Source: SAR324 cluster bacterium
GTDB taxonomy: Bacteria; SAR324; NAC60-12
Direction of reading: 5' to 3'
Assembly: GCA_028281495.1 (NCBI GenBank)
Contig: JANQJU010000092.1
Location: forward strand, 1-64,000
Length of the DNA: 64,000 nucleotides
A program made the translations under genes and the position numbers. A model generated the notes under the pieces. The model saw only the letters and a list, made by a program, of their open reading frames with translations, did not search any database and was not told the origin of the DNA. Below, in pieces: positions 37,301 through 46,700 of the stretch. Every line of letters begins with the position of its first letter. Position 1 is the first letter of the stretch.

Positions 37301-40300
37301 CTTTGCTCACGCCTCAAAAATGGAAACATCTTTTGGAGGAAGAAGGATTTGAGCGAGTCGTCGCCCACCCCCAACCCGATCTCCCTACGGAAGTTTTAGG
37401 GCAGCATGTGATGGTTGCACTGACTTCAGCCACACAAAGTCTGGAAACCAACTCGGTCAGTCACTCTCAAACACCATTTCCTTCCTCATTTCCCACAGAG
37501 CCTATTGATTCGAATGAAACGAATTCTGATGCCGATGCTTTGCCAGAGAAATCTGCCATTCGTGCCGAGGTGCTGCAATTGCCCACAACACAACGTCCCA
37601 CTAGGCTAGAAACTTACCTGAAGCATCAATTAGCCCATGCTTTGGGTCTGCCAGTAGATCAAATCAATTCCGATCAACCCATTATGAATCTGGGGTTTGA
37701 TTCACTGATGGCTGTGGAACTCAAAAACCGATTGGAATCCGAATTAGGTGTTTCGGTGTCTGTCACGACATTTTTGAAAAGCCCCAACATCGTACAACTC
37801 AGCCAAAATTTATCCGACCAATTGGAAACAGTGGATTCCTTGACAGAACGAGAACCGGAGGTAGCTCAAGACATGGACGGAACGTCCCAGAACTCTGAAC
37901 AATCCATCGAATTTCCATTGTCTTCCGGCCAGCAAGCATTGTGGTTTTTATATCAATTGGCACCAGAAAGTGCCGCTTACAACGTCACATTCACAGCGCG
38001 TCTCAGTCCAGAACCCGATGTGGATGCCTTCCAGCAAGCTTTTCAATATTTGGTGGACCGTCATCCTCAACTGCGGGTCGTGTTTGGTTTGAACAGGATG
38101 GATCAGGCGAAACAACACGTTCAAGAGCCCCAACCGCTGGCGTTCGAAGTCATTGATTTGCCTGAATCCACTAAAACACAACTCAGGCATCAGATGCGAG
38201 AGGTGGCGTTTCAGCCTTTCGATTTAACAAACGGTCCGTTGGTGCGGGTTCGTTTGTTTCGTCATCCTACGGGGTCCTATTTGTTGTTATCTTTTCATCA
38301 CATTATTGGCGACTACTGGTCGTTTGTGTTGATGATGAATGATCTGCACCACCTGTATCCAACATTGAAAGCAGGACAAACGCCCAGTTTGCCTCCCCTG
38401 CAAAACAACTACTTAGAATTTGTTAACTGGCAACAAGGCTACCTACAAACGGCTGCGAGCCTTCAGGCTTGGAATTACTGGAAACGGCAGCTTTCCGGTC
38501 GACTCCCCACGATGCACTGGCCCTTTGGCAAACCTCGAACAAACGAGACAGGATTCCAAGGGTCGGCTTATAAATTTGAGTTGCCTGCTTCGCTTTCACA
38601 ACGGTTGAAAGCTTTATCCCAAACCGAACAAGTCACTGCTTACACTCTGTTTTTAGCGATTTATCAGACTCTATTGCACCGGTACAGCAACCACACGGAC
38701 ATCCTTGTCGGTGCACCGACAGTTGGCCGAAGTTTGCCGGGATTTGAAAAAGTGGTGGGTTATTTTGTGAACTCAGTGATCATGCGAGGAGACCTTTCAG
38801 GCAATCCGAGATTCTGCGACTTTTTGAAACGTTTGCGCCCTGTTGTATTAGAAAGCATTCGATTTGCCGATTATCCACTCAGCGTGCTGCTAGAAAAATT
38901 ACAACCACACCGAGAATCCGGTTATCAGTCCATTTTCCAAACCCAGTTCGTGATGGAAAAGGCACAAAACACTGACTGGCAAGGGTCGTTGCTGTTTGTC
39001 ACAGGATCTCCTGGCGGAAGACTGAAGATCGGAGACCTCGAATTGCATTCCGTGGAAATGGATCAAATGGCAGAACAAGTCGATATCACGTTCTTAATGG
39101 AGGAAGTGCGTGGGGTTTACCACGGGATTCTTTCTTACAACACCGACCTGTTTTCCGCCGCAGAAATCACCCGAATGGGAACTCATCTCCAAACACTCAT
39201 GCAGGAAGTCAGCAATTCACCAGACACCCGTTTATCTGACTTTCTCAGCCCTCCGAAAGGTGAATCCGACCCTTGGCTGATGGCCACTCCCTCTTTAAAT
39301 CCATCGACTCCATTGGCCCATGTTGCTCACCTTCTGCTTCAAGAACCGTCTATTGAAGATTGTGCTCTCCTTTCGCGAACCAACCAACATCAAGAATTAG
39401 AGACTGTGGCTTATGTTGTCACCTCCAAAGCGTTCTCTCCCGAACGCCTGTATGCATACCTTCACCGAGAGCTTACGAGAAATGAACAAACGGACAACCT
39501 ACCTCTGCCAACGACTTATGTTCAAGTGTCTACCATTCCTTACACTTTTGACGGAGCGATAGATCAAGTCGCCTTGGAACGATTACCGGTCCTAGACGAA
39601 ACCATCACAAAAGCATGGGAAGCGCAATTGAGTCAGCAATCTGACATCGATGACGTCGTGGTCATCTCCCAAAAGGCGCCAGTTTCACAGGAGCATTTTC
39701 ATCTTTCTGATCTGCTTCCTTATTGGAATCCTTTTGAAAATCGGACCGATCTGACATCCACAACACGGGACACGGATCATGAAAAAACAACCCCCTCAAG
39801 CACTAAAGAAACTTCCGAAGATGCCGACTCTTGTCAATTGACATCAACCTCATATGAGAATCCGCCAGCTTTCAGTCAAGGTGAAGTTTTGCAGAAGCCA
39901 AACGATGCCCCGAACAATCTCGCAGAGGCTCTCGTGCGAGCTGCCCGAATTTCGCCTGAAAAAGGGGTAACGTTTGTCACAATGGAAGGAGCAGAATCCT
40001 TTCTGTCGTACCCTCAATTGCTAGAAAAAGCGGGTTCCATTTTGGAAGGATTACATGAACGTGGATTGGAACCAGGCGATAAACTAATTTTTCAATTTGA
40101 GCACAACGAAGACTTCATACCGGCATTTTGGAGCTGTATGTTGGGTGGATTCATCCCGGTACCGTTGGGTGTTGCCCCCAGTTACCATGAAGTGAACAAC
40201 GTGATCCGCAAATTGCACAATGCGTGGATTCTTCTCGACAAACCGGTCATTCTCACCGGTCAAGATCTTGCCGAAGACCTCCGTTCTCTCAGAAAGCTAT

Positions 40301-43300
40301 TGGGTCTCAAAGACGGCTTTCATGTAGAAGTTTTGGATGAAATTAAACATGAGGATCCGAGTGGGCCCTCACCTAAACCGATTCAAAAGAACCATTGGCA
40401 CCCCAGCCAACCGGACGATATTGCGCTCTTGTTGCTGACTTCTGGAAGCACGGGCATGCCCAAAGCGGTGCAACAGAGTCATCGTGCGTTATTGAACCGG
40501 TCCGCCAGTACCGATCAAATCAATGGATTCGGTCCTGAAGAAGTCTCACTGAATTGGATGCCCCTAGACCATGTGGGGGGTTTGGTGATGTATCATTTAA
40601 AAGATGTCTATACGGCCTGTCAGCAAATTCAGATTCCAACCCATTTCATTTTACAAAAACCCCTTCGATGGTTGGACTATATCGACAAATTTCGAGCCAC
40701 TGTCACCTGGGCGCCTAACTTTGCTTATGGCTTGATCAATGATCATGTGGAACAAGCCAATCCATCGAAATGGGATCTCTCTTCGATGCGATTCATGCTG
40801 AACGGGGGCGAAGCCATTGTTGCAAAAACAGCCCGTAAGTTTCTCAAATGGCTCATTCCTCATCAATTGCCCCCAACGGCCATTCATCCTTCTTGGGGGA
40901 TGTCGGAAACCTGTTCTGGGGTCGTGTTTTCTGACAAACTGACCTTAGATTTGACCACCGATGAAGATCCGTTTGTTGAAGTTGGAATTCCTATTCCTGA
41001 ATTTTCAGTACGGATTGTAGATCATGACGATCTGCTCTTGAAAGAAACCGAAATTGGACGCATTCAGGTCAAAGGGGATCCTGTAACCTCCGGCTATTTC
41101 AACAACCCAGAAGTCAATCAAGAAGCTTTCACCAAAGACGGTTGGTTCAGCACCGGGGACCTGGGTTTTCTGAAAAACGGGGCATTAACGATTACGGGTC
41201 GTGACAAAGACGTGATCATTATCAACGGCATTAACTTCTATAGTCACGAGATTGAATCGGTTGTGGAAGAGCTGGAAGGAGTCGAGGTTTCATACACGGC
41301 CGCCATAGCGGTCCGTCCTCCCGGATTCGACACCGATGACTTGGCTATTCTCTTCCACACTCCGTTGACGCAACCTGAGGCGCTGCAAGCGCTCTTCAAG
41401 CAGATTCGGAAAAAGACGTTCCAAACGGGTGCCAGTCCCACCTATTTACTCCCTGTCCCCAAAGACCGAATTCCGAAAACTTCTATCGGTAAAATCCAAC
41501 GAACCGTTCTCAAAAAGAGTTTCGAAGCAGGCGAGTTTGACGATCTGCTCCGTGACTTGGATTTGATGCAAGGCAACGCAAACACGCTACCGAAATGGTT
41601 CCACAGAAAAGTGTGGTATCGAAAAGATCTTCATTCCGGATTTCCACTTCATGGCCAAGGTTCACCCCAACCCTATTTGGTATTCATGGATACCTGGGGA
41701 ATGGGAGAGGCCTTGATTGAAACGCTAGCACCCCATTCTGTTATCAAAGTGGAAGCTGGCTCTGCTTTCGAATGTCTAAATACGGAACGTTATCGAATTA
41801 ATCCGAAAAATCCGGATGACTACCACCAGTTGCTGAAGTCATTCGTCGGTTCAGGCATCCATTTGCAAGAAATCATTCACTTGTGGAATTTCACAGAAAC
41901 TGGCGTATCAATTTCCTCTCTCGAATCATTGAAAGAAGCACAGATTCCCACGGTACTCAGTTTGTTGTATCTCACCCAAGCCCTAGCGGCTATTCGCGAC
42001 ACCGAGGCATCTTTTCGACTGTCTGTGGTCAGCAACCATCTACATCAAGTGCAGTCTCAAGATTCGGTAGCATGGGAAAAAGGCACCCTCATCGGCCTGC
42101 TCAAAACCATTTCGTTAGAATTGCCTTGGTTGCTTTGCCGTCAGATCGATTTAGACACGGTCTCGCCCCCGTTCCAAACCAACGCTCAAAATATTGTTCG
42201 CGAAATACAATCCACTCACAAAGATCCGGAGGTGGCATACCGAAATGGTTTGCGGTGGATTGCTGGCTTGGAAGCGGTCGATTTGGAAAACTCCCCTAAA
42301 CAAGAAACCCCGATCCAATCGAATGGTTTTTATATGGTCACAGGCGGATTAGGGGGATTAGGGGCCTTCATTTGCCAAATGCTGGTTCGAGAATATCGCA
42401 TAAAATTGTTGGTGGTGGGACGTTCCGAACTTCCCAAGAGGGAACATTGGGACGATCTATTGCAGCAAAATACAACTTTGGCCAAACGGGTTCGAAACTA
42501 CCTCAGCATTGACAAGGCCATCTCCGAATCCGACAGCGATTGGAAATATGTCTCGGTTGATGTGTGTGATTTGGAAGGCTTGCGAAATGCGATACAAGAG
42601 GCAGAACACCAATGGCAACAGCCGCTATCAGGCATTTTCCACCTTGCGGGGGAAGGAAACTTAAAGTTTCATTGGACGGTTCTGAATCACCACCAAGTCC
42701 TGCAAGAAACACCAGAAACATTCGAATGGATGTTTCGCCCAAAAGTGTATGGAACCTGGGCGTTATTGAAACTACTGCAAATGTATCCCCAAGCCGATTT
42801 GGTTCTATTTTCTTCGGTCAATAGTTTGTTTGGAGGAGCCACGTTCAGTGCCTATTCTGCTGCCAACAGCTTTCTCAGCGCCGTGGCTGATGCGCATTTT
42901 CAAGACCGGCAGAATCGCATTGTTTGTGTGAGCTGGACCATGTGGGATGATGTGGGCATGAGCGAAGGAAACCCCGAATATGCAACGGAGGCTTCCCAAT
43001 CCCAAGGCTTTCGCATCCTCCCCAAATCTCAGGGATGGCATTCCTTGAAGGTTATCTTACATCACAACGAGCCTCAGTGGTTGATCGGGTTAGACTCTCA
43101 CAACGCCCGCAACCGCAGGATGCTTTTCCAAGTGGCGACCGAGGAAAAACTGTGGGCTTATATCAGTTCTTCCCAGTCCGAAACTGCGTTCAACCAGCGC
43201 ATTGCGGAAAAATTCTCGCAGTCGGTTACGGACCGTTTTGGAGTGGCAACCGATTGCTCTATCGTTTCATTGAATGAATTGCCTCGCACTCCAGAAGGAG

Positions 43301-43704
43301 CTATTGATTTCAAAGCACTCGCCGAGTTGCAACATACCGCAGCGGCTTCGGTTGTCGAGTACATAGCTCCCCGTAACGAAGTGGAACGAACACTTGCGAG
43401 GATCATGCAAGAATCGCTCGGCTTAGACCAAGTCGGTATACACGACAGCTTTTTTGATTTAGGGGCGCATTCAGTGTTGATTGCACAGATTCAAAACAAG
43501 CTGCAAAATGCTTTGGACCGGGAGGTTTCTGTCGTGGATTTATTCCAATATCCAACGATTGCCTCCTTAGCCGAGCATTTGAGCCAATCCTCAGAGCAAC
43601 CGTCTTACGATAAGGTATCCGCAATGGCAGACCGCCAACGCCAGGCAATCAAACGTCGAAAGCAATTGGCCAAACAACGGGCAAAAAGGAGAACAAGAAT
43701 ATGA
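31351..43704 (+). CDS. Hybrid synthase 2: FAAL / ACP / KS / AT / cMT / ACP / C / pseudo-Asub / ligase / KR / ACP
   Basis: 4117 residues. Approximate nucleotide limits: a fatty acyl-AMP ligase with YTSGSTGDPKGV and WLPPYHDMGLIG (31390-33110); ACP (GIDS); KS with TACSSS (33580-34830); AT with GHSMGE and AAHS (35220-36260); C-methyltransferase ILEIGAGTGGTT (36400-37420); ACP (GFDS); condensation domain HHIIGDYWS (37915-39200); Lys-less Asub-like domain (39310-39700); a second, different ligase with LTSGSTGMPKAV and LDHVGG (39910-41570); KR (41600-43130); ACP (GAHS). It loads a fatty acid, adds a C-methylated unit, then condenses with a reduced acid on the last ACP. The C-terminus is a basic tail. 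AAGGAG precedes the ATG, and the TGA overlaps synthase 3 (ATGA). Confidence 0.93.
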   Translation: MKVPQDQHPSQCSHLIELLRWRASHHANKRVFTFLEDGETQKTHLTFAELDKRAQSIAAQIQTLGPSRQPVLLLYPPGLEYIAAFFGCLYAGVIAVPAYPPRQNRSLERLRSLALNAQSHLALTTQDIYRKVESQRPSIPELHALQWWVTNRGETGETAVWTPPKVNRESIAFLQYTSGSTGDPKGVMLSHGNLLHNLNLIHEQFGTHSEASGVFWLPPYHDMGLIGALLQTVFCGGWSTLMAPVTFLQKPVRWLQALSDTKASMSGAPNFAYDLCVDQIDTNALENLDLSHWQVAFNGAEPIRPETLHRFSEKFDPCGFRSETFFPCYGMAESAVFVTGCQASQPPKVMAVDGKALQQNRVILSDTAVANSSVESHSSPPNNWVRLVSSGSVDSGQVVRIVDPEACVQCPEDQVGEIWVSGDSIAQGYWNRPELSEATFQARIKDVDAGPFLRTGDLGFVQNGELYVTGRLKDLIIIRGRNHYPQDIEHTVENSHNWLRSGSGAAFSVDVEGEERLVIVQEVKRQYLRKNLAEVIESIRTAVASHHDLQVHAVILLRTMGIPKTSSGKIQRHACRIGFQEGSFKSIHEYIESEPSESEPSESEPSESQDSKSRAPEPQAPVSSSDPTLEAPATQPSTPQITSSVIREWLKQQLSAKLNIPSSGIDIRKDFNSFGIDSATAVGISGELETWLRSEGATINLSPTLVYDYPTIAALAEGLAQRIQTQEGTNNQESERERETKNQPIAIVGIGLRFPEASGPEEFWELLRNGIDAIQEVPASRWKLEDYYDSTPNAPGKMNTRFGGFLQDVEQFDPQFFGISPREAASMDPQQRLLLEVTWEAFEDAGMDPFQLQGSQTGVFIGISGSEYSRLPFSNPHSITPYAGTGNALSIAANRISYVFDFQGPSVAMDTACSSSLVAVHHACNSLWLGESQLAIAGGANLLLFPEVTINFSQAGALSPDGRCQAFDASANGYVRSEGAGVILLKPLSQALADRDPIYAVIRGSAINQDGRSNGIMAPNGQAQERVLKEAYRKAGVSPGAVQYVETHGTGTLLGDPIEAHALGEVLALGRPEGQPCWIGSVKSNIGHLEAAAGIAGIIKTALSLKQREIPRSVHFSQPNPHIPFDRLPLNVVSEHQPWPESPTLLAGVSSFGFGGTNAHVVLEAAPIPESQGIVDDASQDKQPPYLLPLSAQSSSALGELVQSYEAWLEAETPLAVLPAIPSQNSSKRSPDQLLRDLCHSASLRRSHLDWRTALVFESWDDLHTQLKQWHTLGPAPEQVGHYIPGRHNKVVFVFSGQGPQWWPLPSELLQQQGIFGETLRQCDILLRAQEGWSLIEELSNATKSSRLDQPTYTQPALFAIQVALANLWKSLGVHPDAIVGHSMGEVAAAHIAGALSLEDALQVICQRGKVIEPVNGMGRVAFVELSMEATQSLIQQLDSPVSVAANNGPSSTVISGETNSVDAILDHLQQQEVFCRRVDSVAFAAHSPQMDNLRPKMETGLSSIQPKFAALPLVSTVTGDIIDGTGLNNSYWAKNLREPVLFSKAIVGLADADFQFFIEMSPHPVLSEAIRQNLRHVGKEGLALASRRRDELLQKTMLQSFGRLYQEGYPVDWKHVAPSGNPLRLPSYPWQKQRCWFVPSSSSNPQIGAFSAKPLSAVVLSAVTRESQKVPITIALERVPEQTRLLKQLTVVYIARAFQDLKLFATGQTEYSLQNLIQAGDIQPHYQHLIKHWADRLATAGLLKKSVKDTYAVVSDDALSSVELPSNLDSSFSNILFLLDYLRDCGSQLAAIVQGKVSPLETLFPEGSIQRAEDIYQHWVVAQYFNDMVRAAVEACWTTLPANRPLRILEIGAGTGGTTASVLPTLPLDRTIYHFTDLSDFFFIRAKEKFRDYPFVRYQTLNIEQSPETQGFEPHSFDVIVATNVLHATNNLRNTVRHVRQLLSTGGMLLLNEVTQHNPWMEISVGLIEGWQRFEDDLRDDIPLLTPQKWKHLLEEEGFERVVAHPQPDLPTEVLGQHVMVALTSATQSLETNSVSHSQTPFPSSFPTEPIDSNETNSDADALPEKSAIRAEVLQLPTTQRPTRLETYLKHQLAHALGLPVDQINSDQPIMNLGFDSLMAVELKNRLESELGVSVSVTTFLKSPNIVQLSQNLSDQLETVDSLTEREPEVAQDMDGTSQNSEQSIEFPLSSGQQALWFLYQLAPESAAYNVTFTARLSPEPDVDAFQQAFQYLVDRHPQLRVVFGLNRMDQAKQHVQEPQPLAFEVIDLPESTKTQLRHQMREVAFQPFDLTNGPLVRVRLFRHPTGSYLLLSFHHIIGDYWSFVLMMNDLHHLYPTLKAGQTPSLPPLQNNYLEFVNWQQGYLQTAASLQAWNYWKRQLSGRLPTMHWPFGKPRTNETGFQGSAYKFELPASLSQRLKALSQTEQVTAYTLFLAIYQTLLHRYSNHTDILVGAPTVGRSLPGFEKVVGYFVNSVIMRGDLSGNPRFCDFLKRLRPVVLESIRFADYPLSVLLEKLQPHRESGYQSIFQTQFVMEKAQNTDWQGSLLFVTGSPGGRLKIGDLELHSVEMDQMAEQVDITFLMEEVRGVYHGILSYNTDLFSAAEITRMGTHLQTLMQEVSNSPDTRLSDFLSPPKGESDPWLMATPSLNPSTPLAHVAHLLLQEPSIEDCALLSRTNQHQELETVAYVVTSKAFSPERLYAYLHRELTRNEQTDNLPLPTTYVQVSTIPYTFDGAIDQVALERLPVLDETITKAWEAQLSQQSDIDDVVVISQKAPVSQEHFHLSDLLPYWNPFENRTDLTSTTRDTDHEKTTPSSTKETSEDADSCQLTSTSYENPPAFSQGEVLQKPNDAPNNLAEALVRAARISPEKGVTFVTMEGAESFLSYPQLLEKAGSILEGLHERGLEPGDKLIFQFEHNEDFIPAFWSCMLGGFIPVPLGVAPSYHEVNNVIRKLHNAWILLDKPVILTGQDLAEDLRSLRKLLGLKDGFHVEVLDEIKHEDPSGPSPKPIQKNHWHPSQPDDIALLLLTSGSTGMPKAVQQSHRALLNRSASTDQINGFGPEEVSLNWMPLDHVGGLVMYHLKDVYTACQQIQIPTHFILQKPLRWLDYIDKFRATVTWAPNFAYGLINDHVEQANPSKWDLSSMRFMLNGGEAIVAKTARKFLKWLIPHQLPPTAIHPSWGMSETCSGVVFSDKLTLDLTTDEDPFVEVGIPIPEFSVRIVDHDDLLLKETEIGRIQVKGDPVTSGYFNNPEVNQEAFTKDGWFSTGDLGFLKNGALTITGRDKDVIIINGINFYSHEIESVVEELEGVEVSYTAAIAVRPPGFDTDDLAILFHTPLTQPEALQALFKQIRKKTFQTGASPTYLLPVPKDRIPKTSIGKIQRTVLKKSFEAGEFDDLLRDLDLMQGNANTLPKWFHRKVWYRKDLHSGFPLHGQGSPQPYLVFMDTWGMGEALIETLAPHSVIKVEAGSAFECLNTERYRINPKNPDDYHQLLKSFVGSGIHLQEIIHLWNFTETGVSISSLESLKEAQIPTVLSLLYLTQALAAIRDTEASFRLSVVSNHLHQVQSQDSVAWEKGTLIGLLKTISLELPWLLCRQIDLDTVSPPFQTNAQNIVREIQSTHKDPEVAYRNGLRWIAGLEAVDLENSPKQETPIQSNGFYMVTGGLGGLGAFICQMLVREYRIKLLVVGRSELPKREHWDDLLQQNTTLAKRVRNYLSIDKAISESDSDWKYVSVDVCDLEGLRNAIQEAEHQWQQPLSGIFHLAGEGNLKFHWTVLNHHQVLQETPETFEWMFRPKVYGTWALLKLLQMYPQADLVLFSSVNSLFGGATFSAYSAANSFLSAVADAHFQDRQNRIVCVSWTMWDDVGMSEGNPEYATEASQSQGFRILPKSQGWHSLKVILHHNEPQWLIGLDSHNARNRRMLFQVATEEKLWAYISSSQSETAFNQRIAEKFSQSVTDRFGVATDCSIVSLNELPRTPEGAIDFKALAELQHTAAASVVEYIAPRNEVERTLARIMQESLGLDQVGIHDSFFDLGAHSVLIAQIQNKLQNALDREVSVVDLFQYPTIASLAEHLSQSSEQPSYDKVSAMADRQRQAIKRRKQLAKQRAKRRTRI
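33124..33168 (+). repeat. 15-bp tandem repeat in the FAAL-ACP linker
   Basis: Three perfect copies of GAATCAGAACCCTCA encode Ser-Glu-Pro-Ser-Glu repeats in the flexible, acidic linker between the fatty acyl ligase and the first ACP of synthase 2. The repeat keeps the frame, so linker length can drift by five residues at a time. Confidence 0.9.
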
Positions 43705-46700
43705 GCAAAACGCCACCTGGCAACTATGAATTCAGTAACGATGCATTCAAAGACAACCAACACAACCCCCCCCTTCACAAAGCGACTCTCCCAGTTTCTG
43801 AAGACGAACTAGACAGCGAGCTAGAAAATGAAGAACTGTTGGAAAGTATTGCAATTGTGGGGATGGCCGGGCGTTTTCCAGGAGCCAATAACATTCAGGA
43901 ATTCTGGGATAACCTTTGTGACGGAGTGGAATCGATTACCGAGTTTTCAGAAGAAGAACTCAAAAGCAAAGGAGTGAGTGACTCCCTGCTGCATCATCCG
44001 AATTTTGTAAGAACCGGTGCCCTGTTAGATGACATTGACCGTTTCGATGCCAATTTCTTTGGGTATTCTCCCAGGGAAGCCGAGTTGATGGATCCTCAAC
44101 ATCGGCTTTTTATGGAGTGCGCTTGGGAAGCTTTGGAGCATTCGGGATACGACCCCAAACGCTTTGATGGCTGGATTGGGGTTTATGGTGGTGCGTCTCC
44201 CAGTTCCTACTTCATGTATCATTTATTTCCGTATTTACAGCAACATCCAGAACTTCAAAACCCCACCATATTTCTTGGTATCGACAAGGATTATTTGACC
44301 ACACAGGTTTCTAACCGGTTGAATCTGAAAGGCCCCAGTGTGTGCGTCCAAACGGCTTGTTCTACTGCTATGGTGGCAATCCTCCACGGATGCCAAAGCT
44401 TAAACAATTACCAAAGTGATATGGTCTTGGCAGGAGGGGTTTCTATCAATGTGCAGCAAGACAAAGGATATATCCACGAAGGAGAAGGTTTCCTTTCCTC
44501 GGATGGCCATTGCCATGCGTTTGACGCCAAGGCTCAAGGTCTTGTAGAAGGCAACGGTGTGGGGCTAGTCGTCCTCAAACGTTTGGAAGATGCCTTAGCA
44601 GATCGGGACACCATCCATGCTGTGATCAAAAGTTCTGCCATCAATAACGATGGTTCCGAAAAGATGAGCTATTCCGCCCCTAGCGTCAACGGACAATCCG
44701 AAGTGGTGGCATTAGCCATCGCCAAAGCGGGAATTCCAGCAGATACCATCAGCTATGTCGAAACTCATGGCACAGGCACCAAACTTGGAGACCCGGTGGA
44801 AATCCGTGCCTTGACACAAGCCTTCCGAAATTCGACCCGAAAGACAGGATTTTGTGCCGTTGGATCGGTGAAACCAAATATTGGCCATTTAGGAACTGCT
44901 GCTGGGATTAGCAGTGTGATCAAAGCCGCCTTGTCATTAAAACATCAAAAGATTCCGCCAACGGTCAATTTTCAAACGCCCAATCCACACATCGATTTTG
45001 AAAACAGCCCGTTTTATGTCAACACGAACCTTGCTGACTGGAAAGCCAACGGCGTGCCACGTCGCGCGGGTGTGAGCTCATTTGGAATTGGGGGCACCAA
45101 TGCTCACCTGATTCTCGAAGAATTTATCCCTGAAAACGATTCTGGAACCACCCGCCCTTGCCAACTGCTGATGCTTTCAGCCAAAACCGAAACAGCTCTT
45201 GAAGCGGCAACCCACAACCTTGCTCGGCATCTCCAAACAGATCGAGACCAACTTTCCACCGATACTTCCTTTGCAGACATGGCTTACACCCTTCAAGTGG
45301 GCCGCCGGGCGTTTCCGCATCGTCGGATTGTGATTGCACGTCATGCAGAAGCAGCGCTTCATGCCTTGGAAAGCCGCGATCCCGAAAAACTATCGACACG
45401 ATATTGTGACAACGAAATTCCCGCCTCTCTGGTATTTCTGTTTCCTCCTATTGGAGATCAGTATGTGGAAATGGCTCTGGCGCTGTATCAGCATGAGCCT
45501 CATTTCCGAGAGATTGTCGATCAGGTATTTCGACTATTTCGAAAACACCATCATCAGGATTTGCAAACGGTGCTGTTTCCTCAAAGCGGCAATGCGCTCT
45601 CAACCGCCTCAGCCTCTCCAACGAAACGGCTCGAACAAACCCCGGTGGCTTATCCCGTTTTATTTGTAATCGAATATGCGATGGCCCGCTTACTCATGTA
45701 CTGGGGCGTTGTCCCTCAGGCTATGCTAGGAGCAGGTTTGGGTGAATACGTCACTGCCTGCGTCGCGGGAGTGTGGTCTTTGGAAGATACGGTCTCAATT
45801 GTTGCTGAGCGTGCAAAGCTGATTCAAGAATCAGCAGTACGTGACCCTCAAGAAAAACTAGCCGCGTTGCTCAACACACTTTCATTTCATACACCTGAAA
45901 TTTCTTTTATTTCGAGTGTCACGGGAACATGGATCACGGTTGAACAAGCGACCAATCCACAATATTGGATTCGACACGCACAAGTCTCCGAACCAACTTC
46001 TTCACAAGATCTGACAAAATGTGCGGCAGGCTTGGAAATGCTTTTGACTGATCCAAATCGCATTTTCTTAGAAGTCGGCCCCGGCAATCCGCTATTAGAT
46101 TTGGCTAAGGCCCAACCCTCATTCGGAGCATCTCACCAACTCTTAGGCACCTTGCCCCCTCATGCTTCCGATGAAACAGAACACGCCTATCTTCTGAATT
46201 CTCTTGGGCATCTTTGGATGTCCGGCGTCGAGATCAATTGGACTCGATTTTATGAAAACGAGTCTCGCTTCCGAGTGCCTTTGCCAACCTATCCGTTTGA
46301 ACGCCAACGCTTTTGGATTCAACCACTTCCAGCACACCAAGAATCGTCAATTGCGGAAGTATCACCCGAAGCACTGTATGCTGCAAAACACACCAAGCGC
46401 AACTTAACTGCAAATAGTTTGGAAGAACAAATGAAAGCCATCTGGGAAGAGGTACTGGGGCTTCCAAATGTTGGAATTGACGACAATTTTTTCGAATTGG
46501 GTGGCAATTCCATGCTGGCCCTTCAAATCAAAGCCAAAACCCAAAATGACCTGGGCTTGGAGGTTCCACTTTCAGCAATGGTTCGATCCCAAACTATTGC
46601 CCAATTGGTATCCAATCTAAGTCGACCTCAAAATGAAGAAACCGTGCGACCTCCCCTCGTAGCCCTGCACCCCGAAGGAGGGCTACCTCCTTTATTTTTT

